Assembly (NCBI RefSeq): GCF_019799945.1
Contig: NZ_JABGCH010000003.1
Span: forward strand, 124,001 to 188,000
Length of the DNA: 64,000 nt
Direction of reading: 5' to 3'
Source: Modestobacter marinus
Lineage (GTDB): Bacteria > Actinomycetota > Actinomycetes > Mycobacteriales > Geodermatophilaceae
Of the stretch, positions 57,083 to 64,000 are shown in pieces (position 1 is the stretch's first letter; the number at the start of each line of letters is the position of its first letter). Below the pieces are notes generated by a model, which saw only the letters and a program-made list of their open reading frames with translations, was not told the DNA's origin and made no database searches. Both the position numbers and the translations under genes were made by a program.

Positions 57083-58042
57083 TCAGCGCCCGGGGGGTGC
57101 GCTGCCTCCTTCGTCGGCCTCCGGGGCCGGCTGGTCCGCGGCCGGCGCGCTGGCCGGCTCGGCCGCCCGCTCCCGCGCCCGGGGACCGCCGCCCTCGGCG
57201 CCCCGGGTGATCACCTCGCGGGGCCGGCCGCGCTGCCACACCAGGTAGGCGACGGCCAGCAGGCCCACGACGACCGAGGTGAAGACGTTCAGCCGCACCC
57301 CGAAGAACTGCTCCGCGGTGTCGATCCGCAGCATCTCGATCCACAGCCGGCCGGCGCAGTAGGCGGCCACGTACAGCGCGAACGCCCGCCCGTGGGAGAG
57401 CCGGAAACGGCGGTCGGCCCAGATCACCAGGACGGCGACGCCGACGTCCCACAGCAGCTCGTACAGGAAGGCCGGGTGGAAGGTGCCCAGGACCAGCGGC
57501 TGACCGTCCTCACCGGTCAGCGCGCGACCGGCGGAGGCGTCCCAGCGGTAGATGGTCAGCGCCCACGGGAGGTCGGTGGCCCGGCCGTACAGCTCGTTGT
57601 TGAACCAGTTGCCCAGCCGCCCCACCGCCTGAGCCAGCACGATCCCGGGGGCGATGGCGTCGGCGAAGGCCGGCAGCGGGATCCCCCGCCGCCGGCAGCC
57701 GATCCAGGCGCCGAGCGCGCCGATGGAGATGGCACCCCAGATGCCCAGCCCGCCCTCCCAGATGGCGAAGGCCCGCAGCGGGTCGCCGTCCTCGCCGAAG
57801 TACGGCTCCGGGGTGGTGAGCACGTGGTACAGGCGCCCACCGACGATCCCGAACGGCACCATCCAGACGGCGATGTCGAGCACGTCGCCCGGAGCACCAC
57901 CGCGGGCCACCCACCGGCGCTCGGACAGCCAGCACGCCACCACGATCCCGGCGATGATGCACAACGCGTACGCCCGCAGCGGGAACGGCCCCAGCTCCCA
58001 GACGCCCTGGGCGGGGCTGGGGATCGCGGCGAGCGCCGTCAT
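57083..58042 (-). CDS. lgt: prolipoprotein diacylglyceryl transferase
   Basis: Transfers diacylglycerol from phosphatidylglycerol to the lipobox cysteine of prolipoproteins. It is 319 aa with about seven transmembrane segments. The Lgt signature is visible as GRLGNWFNNELYGR, and GRLYHVLTTPEPYF is also typical. A ~45-residue Ala/Glu/Pro-rich cytoplasmic tail extends past the core. The ATG follows a GGGAG that belongs to the family B repeat. Location after trpA is common in actinobacteria. Confidence 0.96.
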   Translation of the reverse strand: MTALAAIPSPAQGVWELGPFPLRAYALCIIAGIVVACWLSERRWVARGGAPGDVLDIAVWMVPFGIVGGRLYHVLTTPEPYFGEDGDPLRAFAIWEGGLGIWGAISIGALGAWIGCRRRGIPLPAFADAIAPGIVLAQAVGRLGNWFNNELYGRATDLPWALTIYRWDASAGRALTGEDGQPLVLGTFHPAFLYELLWDVGVAVLVIWADRRFRLSHGRAFALYVAAYCAGRLWIEMLRIDTAEQFFGVRLNVFTSVVVGLLAVAYLVWQRGRPREVITRGAEGGGPRARERAAEPASAPAADQPAPEADEGGSAPPGR

Positions 58043-58051
58043 GTCATCTCC

Positions 58052-58120
58052 CGTTCGCTCCCGCGGGGCGCTCCGCTCCTCGCTCGTTCCTCGCTGCGAT
58101 GCTCACGCCCCTGTCCGCTC
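58052..58120 (-). repeat. family B dispersed repeat between trpA and lgt
   Basis: Starts at the trpA stop codon (minus strand) and ends about 10 bp before the lgt ATG. The core 58075-58104 is identical to other copies. The tail CGGGAGCGAACGGGAG may provide the lgt ribosome-binding site. Confidence 0.85.
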
Positions 58121-59000
58121 ACGCAGGCACCACCGGACGGCGGCGCACGCCCTCGGCGAGGTCTTCCGACAACGCCCGCACGCCGGCCGGCCCGCGGCCC
58201 TCCAGCAGCTCCCGGACGTAGGCCGACCCGACGATGACGCCGTCGGCGAAGGCGGCCACCTCGGCGGCCTGGTCCCCGTCGGAGACGCCCAGGCCCACGC
58301 ACACCGGCACCTCGGCGACCTCGCGGGTGCGCGCCACCAGCCGCTCGGCGGCGTGGCCCACGGTCGCCCGGGTCCCGGTGACGCCCATCGTGGAGGCGGC
58401 GTAGACGAACCCGCGGCACGCGGCGGCGGTGGCGGCCAGCCGGGCGTCGGTCGACGACGGGGCGACCAGGAACACCCGGTCCAGCCCGGTGCGGTCGGTG
58501 GCCGCGATCCACGGGGCGGCCTCGTCGGGGATGAGGTCGGGCGTGATCGCCCCGGCTCCCCTGGCGGCGGCCAGGTCGTCGGCGAACCGGTCGACCCCGT
58601 AGCGCTCGATGGGGTTCCAGTAGCTCATCACCACGGGGACGGCGCCGGACTCCGCCACCGCCGAGACGGCGCGGAACACGTCGCGCATGCCGACCCCGGC
58701 CCGCACGGCGACGTCGACCGCCTGCTGGATGACCGGCCCGTCCATGCCCGGGTCGGAGTACGGCATCCCGATCTCGACGACGTCGGCGCCGCCCTCGACC
58801 GCGGCGACCATGGCCTCGATCGAGCCCGGGACGTCGGGGTAGCCGACCGGCAGGTAGGCGATCAGCGCCGACCGGCCCTCCGCGCGGGCAGCGGTGATAC
58901 GGGTGGCCAGCAGACTGCCTCGACTCCGGACTCGCTCCGCTCCTGGCTCGCTGGCGCTCGCTGCGATGCTCACTCGCCCGTCGTCCTCGGTCTTGCTCAC
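58119..59000 (-). CDS. trpA: tryptophan synthase alpha subunit
   Basis: Cleaves indole-3-glycerol phosphate to indole, 293 aa, about 25 longer than usual. Catalytic Glu is in [11 protein letters not shown] and the catalytic Asp region in [24 protein letters not shown] and [10 protein letters not shown] are family motifs. The first ~29 residues have no TrpA similarity; residues about 10-29 are coded by a degenerate family B repeat. GTG start overlaps the trpB stop (GTGA). A start closer to residue 29 is possible. Confidence 0.96.
   Translation of the reverse strand: MSKTEDDGRVSIAASASEPGAERVRSRGSLLATRITAARAEGRSALIAYLPVGYPDVPGSIEAMVAAVEGGADVVEIGMPYSDPGMDGPVIQQAVDVAVRAGVGMRDVFRAVSAVAESGAVPVVMSYWNPIERYGVDRFADDLAAARGAGAITPDLIPDEAAPWIAATDRTGLDRVFLVAPSSTDARLAATAAACRGFVYAASTMGVTGTRATVGHAAERLVARTREVAEVPVCVGLGVSDGDQAAEVAAFADGVIVGSAYVRELLEGRGPAGVRALSEDLAEGVRRRPVVPA
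58921..58978 (-). repeat. degenerate family B repeat inside the trpA 5' coding region
   Basis: Minus strand GAGCATCGCAGCGAGCG, then CCAGCGAGCCAGGAGCGGAG, aligns with the family B core with a few changes and an altered spacing. It codes TrpA residues about 10-29. Confidence 0.65.
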
Positions 59001-60349
59001 GCCTGCTCCCCCGCGTCCTGGCCGGCGACGGCCTCGTCGTTGCTGACCGCGCCCTCGGTGGGTTGCTGGTCGGTGTCCAGGCCGGGGCCGGGGTCGACCT
59101 CCGCGTGGTCGCCAAGCCCGAACCACCGGGACGCGGTCTCCACGTCCTTGTCGCCGCGGCCGGAGAGGTTCACCAGCAGCACCGCGTCCGGCCCGAGCTC
59201 CCGCCCGACCTGCATGGCGCCGGCCAGGGCGTGCGCGGACTCGATGGCCGGGATGATGCCCTCGGTGCGGCACAGCAGCGCGAAGGCCTCCATCGCCTGC
59301 GTGTCGGTGACCGGGCGGTACTCGGCCCGGCCGATGTCGTGCAGGTACGCGTGCTCGGGGCCCACGCCCGGGTAGTCCAGGCCGGCGGAGATCGAGTGCG
59401 ACTCGATGGTCTGGCCGTTCTCGTCCTGCAGCAGGTAGGACCGCGCGCCGTGCAGCACCCCGGGGTCGCCCCCGGTGATCGAGGAGGCGTGCCGGCCGGT
59501 CTCCACGCCGTCCCCACCGGCCTCCAGGCCGATCAGCCGGACGCCGTCGTCGGGCACGAAGGCGGTGAAGATCCCGATCGCGTTCGACCCGCCGCCGACG
59601 CACGCCAGGACGACGTCGGGCAGCGCGCCCTCGCGCTCCAGCAGCTGGGCGCGGGCCTCGTCGCCGATGACCCGCTGGAAGTCGCGGACCATCTCCGGGA
59701 ACGGGTGCGGGCCGGCGACGGTGCCGAAGACGTAGTTCGTCGTCTCGACGTTGGTGACCCAGTCCCGGAACGCCTCGTTGATCGCGTCCTTGAGGGTGCG
59801 CGACCCGGTGGTCACCGGGATCACCTCGGCCCCGAGCAGCCGCATGCGCGCGACGTTGAGCGCCTGGCGCCGGGTGTCCTCCTCGCCCATGTAGACGGTG
59901 CAGGACAGGCCCATCAGGGCCGCGGCGGTCGCCGTCGCCACGCCGTGCTGACCGGCGCCGGTCTCGGCGATCACCCGCGTCTTGCCGATCCGCCGGGTGA
60001 GCAGCGCCTGGCCGAGCACGTTGTTGATCTTGTGGGAGCCGGTGTGGTTGAGGTCCTCGCGCTTGAGGATCACCCGGGCGCCGCCGCAGTGCTCGGCGAA
60101 CCTCGGCACCTCGGTGATCGGGCTGGGCCGTCCGGTGTAGTCCCGCTGCAGCGCGGCGAACTCCTCGAGGAACAGCGGGTCCACGCGCATCGCCGCGTAG
60201 GCCTCGGTGAGGTCGTCGAGCGCGGCGATCAGCGCCTCGGGGACGAACCGGCCGCCGTAGGGACCGAAGTGCCCGGTCGCGTCCGGCCACTCCGGGCGCG
60301 CCGTGGCGTCGGGGACGTCAGGGGCCGGAGGGTGCGCGGAGAGGGTCAC
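58997..60349 (-). CDS. trpB: tryptophan synthase beta subunit
   Basis: Joins indole and serine to make tryptophan, 450 aa. It begins near [16 protein letters not shown]. The PLP lysine is in [15 protein letters not shown] and the phosphate-binding loop is [14 protein letters not shown] ~40-residue acidic C-terminal tail exceeds the usual end. GTG start; partner of trpA with a four-base overlap. Confidence 0.97.
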   Translation of the reverse strand: MTLSAHPPAPDVPDATARPEWPDATGHFGPYGGRFVPEALIAALDDLTEAYAAMRVDPLFLEEFAALQRDYTGRPSPITEVPRFAEHCGGARVILKREDLNHTGSHKINNVLGQALLTRRIGKTRVIAETGAGQHGVATATAAALMGLSCTVYMGEEDTRRQALNVARMRLLGAEVIPVTTGSRTLKDAINEAFRDWVTNVETTNYVFGTVAGPHPFPEMVRDFQRVIGDEARAQLLEREGALPDVVLACVGGGSNAIGIFTAFVPDDGVRLIGLEAGGDGVETGRHASSITGGDPGVLHGARSYLLQDENGQTIESHSISAGLDYPGVGPEHAYLHDIGRAEYRPVTDTQAMEAFALLCRTEGIIPAIESAHALAGAMQVGRELGPDAVLLVNLSGRGDKDVETASRWFGLGDHAEVDPGPGLDTDQQPTEGAVSNDEAVAGQDAGEQA

Positions 60350-60373
60350 GCCCTCCAGTGTCCCGCGCGCGGG

Positions 60374-61183
60374 TCAGCGGGTGGTGCGCGGGGTGGCCGG
60401 ATGGGATCCGGCCGTGACCAGGTCGGCCACCGCCTGGCGGGGGTCGCCGGCGGTCACCAGGCCCTCGCCGACGAGCACGGCGTCGGCGCCGGCGCCGGCA
60501 TAGCTGATCAGGTCGTGCGGGCCGCGGACGCCGGACTCGGCGACCTTGACCACCTCGCTGGGCAGCCCCGGGGCGATCCGCTCGAAGGTGGACCGGTCGA
60601 CCGTCAGCGTGGTCAGGTCGCGGGCGTTCACCCCGATGACCGAGGCCCCGGCGGCCAGCGCCCGGTCGGCCTCGGCCTCGCTGTGCACCTCGACCAGGGC
60701 GGTCATCCCGAGGGACTCGACCCGCTCGAGCAGTCCGGTGAGCACCGGCTGGTCGAGGGCGGCGACGATGAGGAGGACGAGGTCCGCGCCGTGCGCCCGG
60801 GCCTCGTGCACCTGGTAGCTGCTGACCACGAAGTCCTTGTTGAGCACCGGGACGCCGACCGCCGCCCGGACCGCGGCGAGGTCGGCGTGGGAGCCACCGA
60901 ACCGGCGCCCCTCGGTGAGCACGCTGATCACCCGGGCACCGCCGGCGGCGTACTGGGCGGCGAGCGCGGCCGGGTCGCTGATCTCGGCCAGCGCGCCCTT
61001 GCTCGGGCTGCGGCGCTTGACCTCGGCGATCACACCGACCCCCGGTGCCCGCAGGGCGGCCAGCGCGTCGAGCGCCGGGCGCGCGTCGCGGGCTCTCGCC
61101 TGGACCTCGGCCAGCGGGTTGGCGGCCTGCCGCGCCTCGACGTCCTCGCGGACGCCGGCGACGATGTCGTCGAGGACGCTCAT
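60374..61183 (-). CDS. trpC: indole-3-glycerol phosphate synthase
   Basis: Ring closure step to indole-3-glycerol phosphate, 269 aa with a (beta/alpha)8 barrel. [35 protein letters not shown] and [10 protein letters not shown] are diagnostic. The frame is open 23 codons further, but ATG at 61183 has GGAGGGTC directly upstream and matches the family start ([15 protein letters not shown]). Confidence 0.97.
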   Translation of the reverse strand: MSVLDDIVAGVREDVEARQAANPLAEVQARARDARPALDALAALRAPGVGVIAEVKRRSPSKGALAEISDPAALAAQYAAGGARVISVLTEGRRFGGSHADLAAVRAAVGVPVLNKDFVVSSYQVHEARAHGADLVLLIVAALDQPVLTGLLERVESLGMTALVEVHSEAEADRALAAGASVIGVNARDLTTLTVDRSTFERIAPGLPSEVVKVAESGVRGPHDLISYAGAGADAVLVGEGLVTAGDPRQAVADLVTAGSHPATPRTTR

Positions 61184-61250
61184 GACCCTCCTCGGAAACC
61201 CCTCAGGATGTGCCACGCGGCGACTGCCCACCACCTGGACCCGTGAGTTC

Positions 61251-61256
61251 ACTGTA
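61251..61256 (-). promoter_or_regulatory. possible internal -10 element before trpC
   Basis: TACAGT on the minus strand in the 154-bp gap between trpX and trpC, with no good -35. An internal trp promoter is possible. Confidence 0.3.
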
Positions 61257-61337
61257 GTGAGGCCGGTCCCCTCCCCTGCCCGGGGGCCGGGTGACGTGCC
61301 GGGGCAGCCCCGGTGTAGAAGAAGGCCCCCGGCCTCC

Positions 61338-61952
61338 TCACTCTGTCGGGTCCTCGCCCCGGTCCAGCGCCTTCCAGGCGGCCTGGTGGCGGTCCTCGTC
61401 GGTCTGCGGCCGGGTGGTCGCGGCAGCCGCCGGAGCGGCTCCGGGCGCCGCCGCCGTCCGCTCGTACCGGCGTCCCATGCCCGGCCAGGCGCGGCCGCGC
61501 AGCACCACCAGGACCGCGGCCAGCACCGCGACCACCCCCGCCACCAGGGCGACGGCGGGCCACGTCCGCACCGGGTCGCTGAGCACCTCGGCGGACCCGA
61601 GCCCGACCCCGGCGCCGAGGTCGGCGGCCGCCACGCCCAGCGAGCCGGTGACGCCGCGCAGCCCCGACCAGGCCAACGTCCCGCCGGCCGCGGCGACGAG
61701 GAGCCCGACGACGAGCCGGCCGGCGCCGCGGACGGCGATCACCGCCACCGCGGCGGCGAGCAGCAGCAGCCCGCAGGCGGTCACCAGCGGCGCCGCCGTC
61801 GCCCCGGTCAGCGTCTCCGCCGTGGGCGGCAACGGGGGCTGGCGCTCCACGGTGACCTCGGCCCACGGCTGGGACGACGAGGACAGCGCCAGCCCCCCGG
61901 CCACCGCGCAGCCGAGGACGGCGAGCGTCAGCTCGCGGCCCTGCCCGCTCAC
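61338..61952 (-). CDS. Trp-operon-associated membrane protein (TIGR02234-like)
   Basis: A 204-aa protein with four transmembrane segments, of the family found between trpE and trpC in actinobacteria. [11 protein letters not shown] after the first helix is the family feature. The C-terminal ~45 residues are cytoplasmic and Ala/Arg-rich, ending [13 protein letters not shown]. Role unknown, presumably linked to tryptophan. The GTG start at 61952 and the first residues (VSGQGREL) come from the edge of the family B repeat array. Confidence 0.88.
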   Translation of the reverse strand: MSGQGRELTLAVLGCAVAGGLALSSSSQPWAEVTVERQPPLPPTAETLTGATAAPLVTACGLLLLAAAVAVIAVRGAGRLVVGLLVAAAGGTLAWSGLRGVTGSLGVAAADLGAGVGLGSAEVLSDPVRTWPAVALVAGVVAVLAAVLVVLRGRAWPGMGRRYERTAAAPGAAPAAAATTRPQTDEDRHQAAWKALDRGEDPTE

Positions 61953-62112
61953 CCTGTCGACTGGTTCGCTCCCGCGGGGCGCTCCGCTCCTCGCTCGTTC
62001 CTCGCTGCGATGCTCACGCCCCTGTCCGCCCACCCTGTCGACTGGTTCGCTCCCGCCGGGCGCTCCGCTCCTCGCTCGTTCCTCGCTGCGATGCTCACGC
62101 CCCTGTCCGCTC
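61951..62112 (-). repeat. two tandem 81-bp family B repeats between trpE and trpX
   Basis: Units 61951-62031 and 62032-62112 are almost identical (three visible differences). The array begins at the trpE stop and ends at the trpX start. The 81-bp unit keeps the reading frame open in the trpX phase. Confidence 0.92.
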
Positions 62113-63610
62113 ACCGGAGCTCCCGCAGGCCCTCCGCCGTCGCGATCGCCGACAGCACCGCCCGGGCCTTGTGCCGGGTCTCGGCCTCCTCGGTGGCCGG
62201 CACGCTGTCGGCGACGATCCCCGCGCCCGCCTGGACGTACGCCCGGCCGGCGTGCAGCACCGCGGTGCGGATGGCGATCGCCATGTCCATGTCGCCGCTG
62301 GCGTCGACGTAGCCGACCGTGCCGGCGTACAGCGCCCGCCGAGTAGGCTCCAGCGACTCGATGACCTCCATCGCGCGCGGCTTGGGCGCGCCGGAGACGG
62401 TGCCCGCCGGGAAGGTGGCGTCGAAGACGTCCAGCGCGTCCCGGTCGGGGTCGACCTGCCCCGCCACGGTGGAGACCAGGTGCATGACGTGGCTGTACCG
62501 CTCGACCCGCATGAAGTCCGCGACCTCGACGGTGCCCGGCACGCTGACCCGGCCCAGGTCGTTGCGGGCGAGGTCGACCAGCATCACGTGCTCGGCCCGT
62601 TCCTTCGGGTCGGCCAGCAGCTCCTCGGTGAGGCGGACGTCCTCCTCCGGGGTGGCCCCGCGCGGGCGGGTGCCGGCCGGCGGGTGCACGACCGCCCGGG
62701 ACCCGGTCACGGTGACCAGCGCCTCCGGCGAGGAGCCGACGACGTCGAACGGCGACTCCCGTCCGGCGAAGCGCAGCAGGTACATGTACGGCGAGGGGTT
62801 GGTGGCCCGCAGCACCCGGTAGAGGTCCAGCGCGTCGACGTCGGTGTCCAGCTCGAACCGCTGGCTGAGCACCGTCTGGAACACGTCGCCGGCGCGGATG
62901 TGCTCGCGGATCCGCTCCACCCCGGCCTCGTACACGCCCAGGGCCATGTTGCTGGCGACCGGCGGCGCGTCGGCGGTGGCGAGCATGGCCACGCCCGGCG
63001 GCACCGCCTTGGTCAGGTCCGCCGCCATCGCGTCCAGCCGGGTGACCGCGTCGTCGTAGGCGTCGGCCGAGCCGCCCACCACGTTGGCGATGAGCAGCAC
63101 CGTGCCGTCGGTGTGGTCCAGGACCGCGAGGTCGGTGACCAGCATCAGCGAGAGCTCGGGCATGCCGAGGTCGTCGGTGGCGGTCTGCGGCAGCCGCTCG
63201 AGCCGCCGGACGACGTCGTAGCCCAGGTACCCGACCAGCCCGCCGGTCAGCGGGGGCAGGCCGGGCGTCCGCGGGGAGCGCAGACGCCGGGCCAGGGTGC
63301 GGACGGCGGCCAGCGGATCGGCGGGCAGGTCGTCGGTGAGCCCGGGCAGCGGGTCCCCGAGCCACTGCGCCGTCCCGTCCCGCTCGGTGAGCACGCCGGC
63401 GCTGCGGACGCCGACGAAGCTGTACCGCGACCACTGCTTGCCCTGCTCGGCCGACTCCAGCAGCACCGTGCCGGGGCGGCCGCCGGCGAGCTTGCGGTAG
63501 ATCCCGACGGCGGTCTCGCTGTCGGCGAGCAGCCGCCGGGTGACCGGGACGACCGGCGCGGTCCGCTCGGCGAACTCCGCGCGGGAGGGCGTGGTGTCAC
63601 CGAGCCGCAC
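62111..63610 (-). CDS. trpE: anthranilate synthase component I
   Basis: First committed step of tryptophan synthesis, chorismate to anthranilate, 499 aa. The N-terminal [19 protein letters not shown] holds the LLES element tied to tryptophan feedback inhibition. Catalytic-domain motifs are [48 protein letters not shown] and [18 protein letters not shown] start overlaps hisI by 14 bases. The glutaminase partner TrpG is not in this window. Confidence 0.97.
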   Translation of the reverse strand: MRLGDTTPSRAEFAERTAPVVPVTRRLLADSETAVGIYRKLAGGRPGTVLLESAEQGKQWSRYSFVGVRSAGVLTERDGTAQWLGDPLPGLTDDLPADPLAAVRTLARRLRSPRTPGLPPLTGGLVGYLGYDVVRRLERLPQTATDDLGMPELSLMLVTDLAVLDHTDGTVLLIANVVGGSADAYDDAVTRLDAMAADLTKAVPPGVAMLATADAPPVASNMALGVYEAGVERIREHIRAGDVFQTVLSQRFELDTDVDALDLYRVLRATNPSPYMYLLRFAGRESPFDVVGSSPEALVTVTGSRAVVHPPAGTRPRGATPEEDVRLTEELLADPKERAEHVMLVDLARNDLGRVSVPGTVEVADFMRVERYSHVMHLVSTVAGQVDPDRDALDVFDATFPAGTVSGAPKPRAMEVIESLEPTRRALYAGTVGYVDASGDMDMAIAIRTAVLHAGRAYVQAGAGIVADSVPATEEAETRHKARAVLSAIATAEGLRELR

Positions 63611-63968
63611 GGCTGACCTCCAGGTCGCGGTGGAAGCAGCTGCGCTCGCCGGTGTGGCAGGCCGGGCCCTCCTGGTCGACGAGCAGCAGCAGCGCGTCCC
63701 CGTCGCAGTCCAGCCGGACGTCGCGCACCCACTGCCGGTGGCCGGACGTCTCGCCCTTCACCCAGTACTCCCGCCGGCTGCGCGACCAGTAGGTGGCCCG
63801 GCCGGTGGTGAGTGTGCGGTGCAGCGCCTCGTCGTCCATCCAGGCGACCATCAGCACCTCACCGGTGTCGTGCTGCTGGACGACGGCGGCGACCAGCCCG
63901 GCCGGGTCGCGGCGCAGGAGGACGGCGACCGCGGGGTCGAGCGCGGTGTCGGGGGCGGGGGCGGACAT
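63597..63968 (-). CDS. hisI: phosphoribosyl-AMP cyclohydrolase
   Basis: Third step of histidine synthesis, opening the adenine ring of phosphoribosyl-AMP, 123 aa. Metal and catalytic residues lie in [37 protein letters not shown] and CF. No HisE fusion. ATG start near the window end; first visible gene of the hisI-trpE run. Confidence 0.96.
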   Translation of the reverse strand: MSAPAPDTALDPAVAVLLRRDPAGLVAAVVQQHDTGEVLMVAWMDDEALHRTLTTGRATYWSRSRREYWVKGETSGHRQWVRDVRLDCDGDALLLLVDQEGPACHTGERSCFHRDLEVSRAAR

Positions 63969-64000
63969 GCCGCGATCGTCCCACCCGGTCAGACCGCGCC

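Noticed and set aside
51633-57248. A plus-strand open frame of about 1870 codons opposite gltB and gltD, and a similar 1000-codon frame opposite aspS and hisS (13-3021)
   Set aside because: Long antisense frames are expected at this GC content. Both lie opposite genes with clear family motifs and have no motif of their own.
61184-61260. A possible trp leader peptide before trpC (a frame with TGG TGG ... TGG ending in a TGA that overlaps the trpC ATG)
   Set aside because: That frame has a stop shortly before the tryptophan codons and no start codon in between, and no clear antiterminator/terminator pair was found.
61951-62112. CRISPR array suggested by regular repeats here and at 47957-48064
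   Set aside because: Units abut with no spacers, one set is coding, and no cas genes are present.

Overview
The window is a chromosome segment from a very GC-rich actinobacterium. High third-position GC, many GTG starts, RuvCAB with YebC, the PimA/PatA/PgsA phosphatidylinositol-mannoside genes, an SsgA-like protein, pdxS/pdxT and gltB/gltD all point to Actinobacteria. My best guess is a member of the Geodermatophilaceae or a close relative, but this rests on general resemblance and not on a search. The window is almost entirely core genome. I see no prophage, insertion sequence, CRISPR array or rRNA operon.

Left block (1-26740), almost all on the minus strand and reading right to left: HNH protein, MOSC protein, thrS, HIT hydrolase, pgsA, patA, pimA, a LemA-like membrane protein, pdxS, pdxT, yebC, ruvC, ruvA, ruvB, yajC, secD, secF, apt, nadE, relA, then an MBL-fold hydrolase, hisS, an aldo/keto reductase and aspS. 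Many neighbours overlap by 1-4 bases (ATGA, GTGA or TGATG), so translation is probably coupled. One secreted cyclophilin faces the other way at 4939-5793.

Middle block (26800-46450): five tRNA genes (Val-CAC, then Gly-GCC, Cys-GCA and Val-GAC in a row, and a short tRNA with a CAA anticodon at 46256); an ECF sigma factor with a RskA-like anti-sigma factor; an SsgA-like division regulator; a CPBP protease; a VOC protein; coaE; an 85-residue orphan; rpsA with a long leader; a methyltransferase; a 2H phosphoesterase; polA facing a hotdog thioesterase; a branched-chain amino-acid ABC transporter (livH-livM-livG-livF); its convergent binding lipoprotein; and an ANTAR response regulator.

Right block (46450-64000): an aromatic-amino-acid-decarboxylase-like enzyme, tesB, pyk, gltD-gltB, then the minus-strand run hisI-trpE-trpX-trpC-trpB-trpA-lgt, which makes tryptophan and ends with prolipoprotein diacylglyceryl transferase.

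I found no whole new system. The points most worth a second look are these. The Liv binding protein appears circularly permuted, with its C-terminal half placed before its N-terminal half. LivH carries an exported transthyretin-like domain at its N-terminus. A tRNA with an unusual class I CAA structure has its 3' half duplicated 71 bp downstream. A 56-58-nt hairpin repeat occurs four times with compensatory arm changes. A second repeat family, tandem 81-bp units in one place, sits inside the trp operon and appears to supply the N-terminal codons of TrpA and TrpX. Several genes look leaderless, with a TANNNT hexamer 6-7 nt before the start codon.
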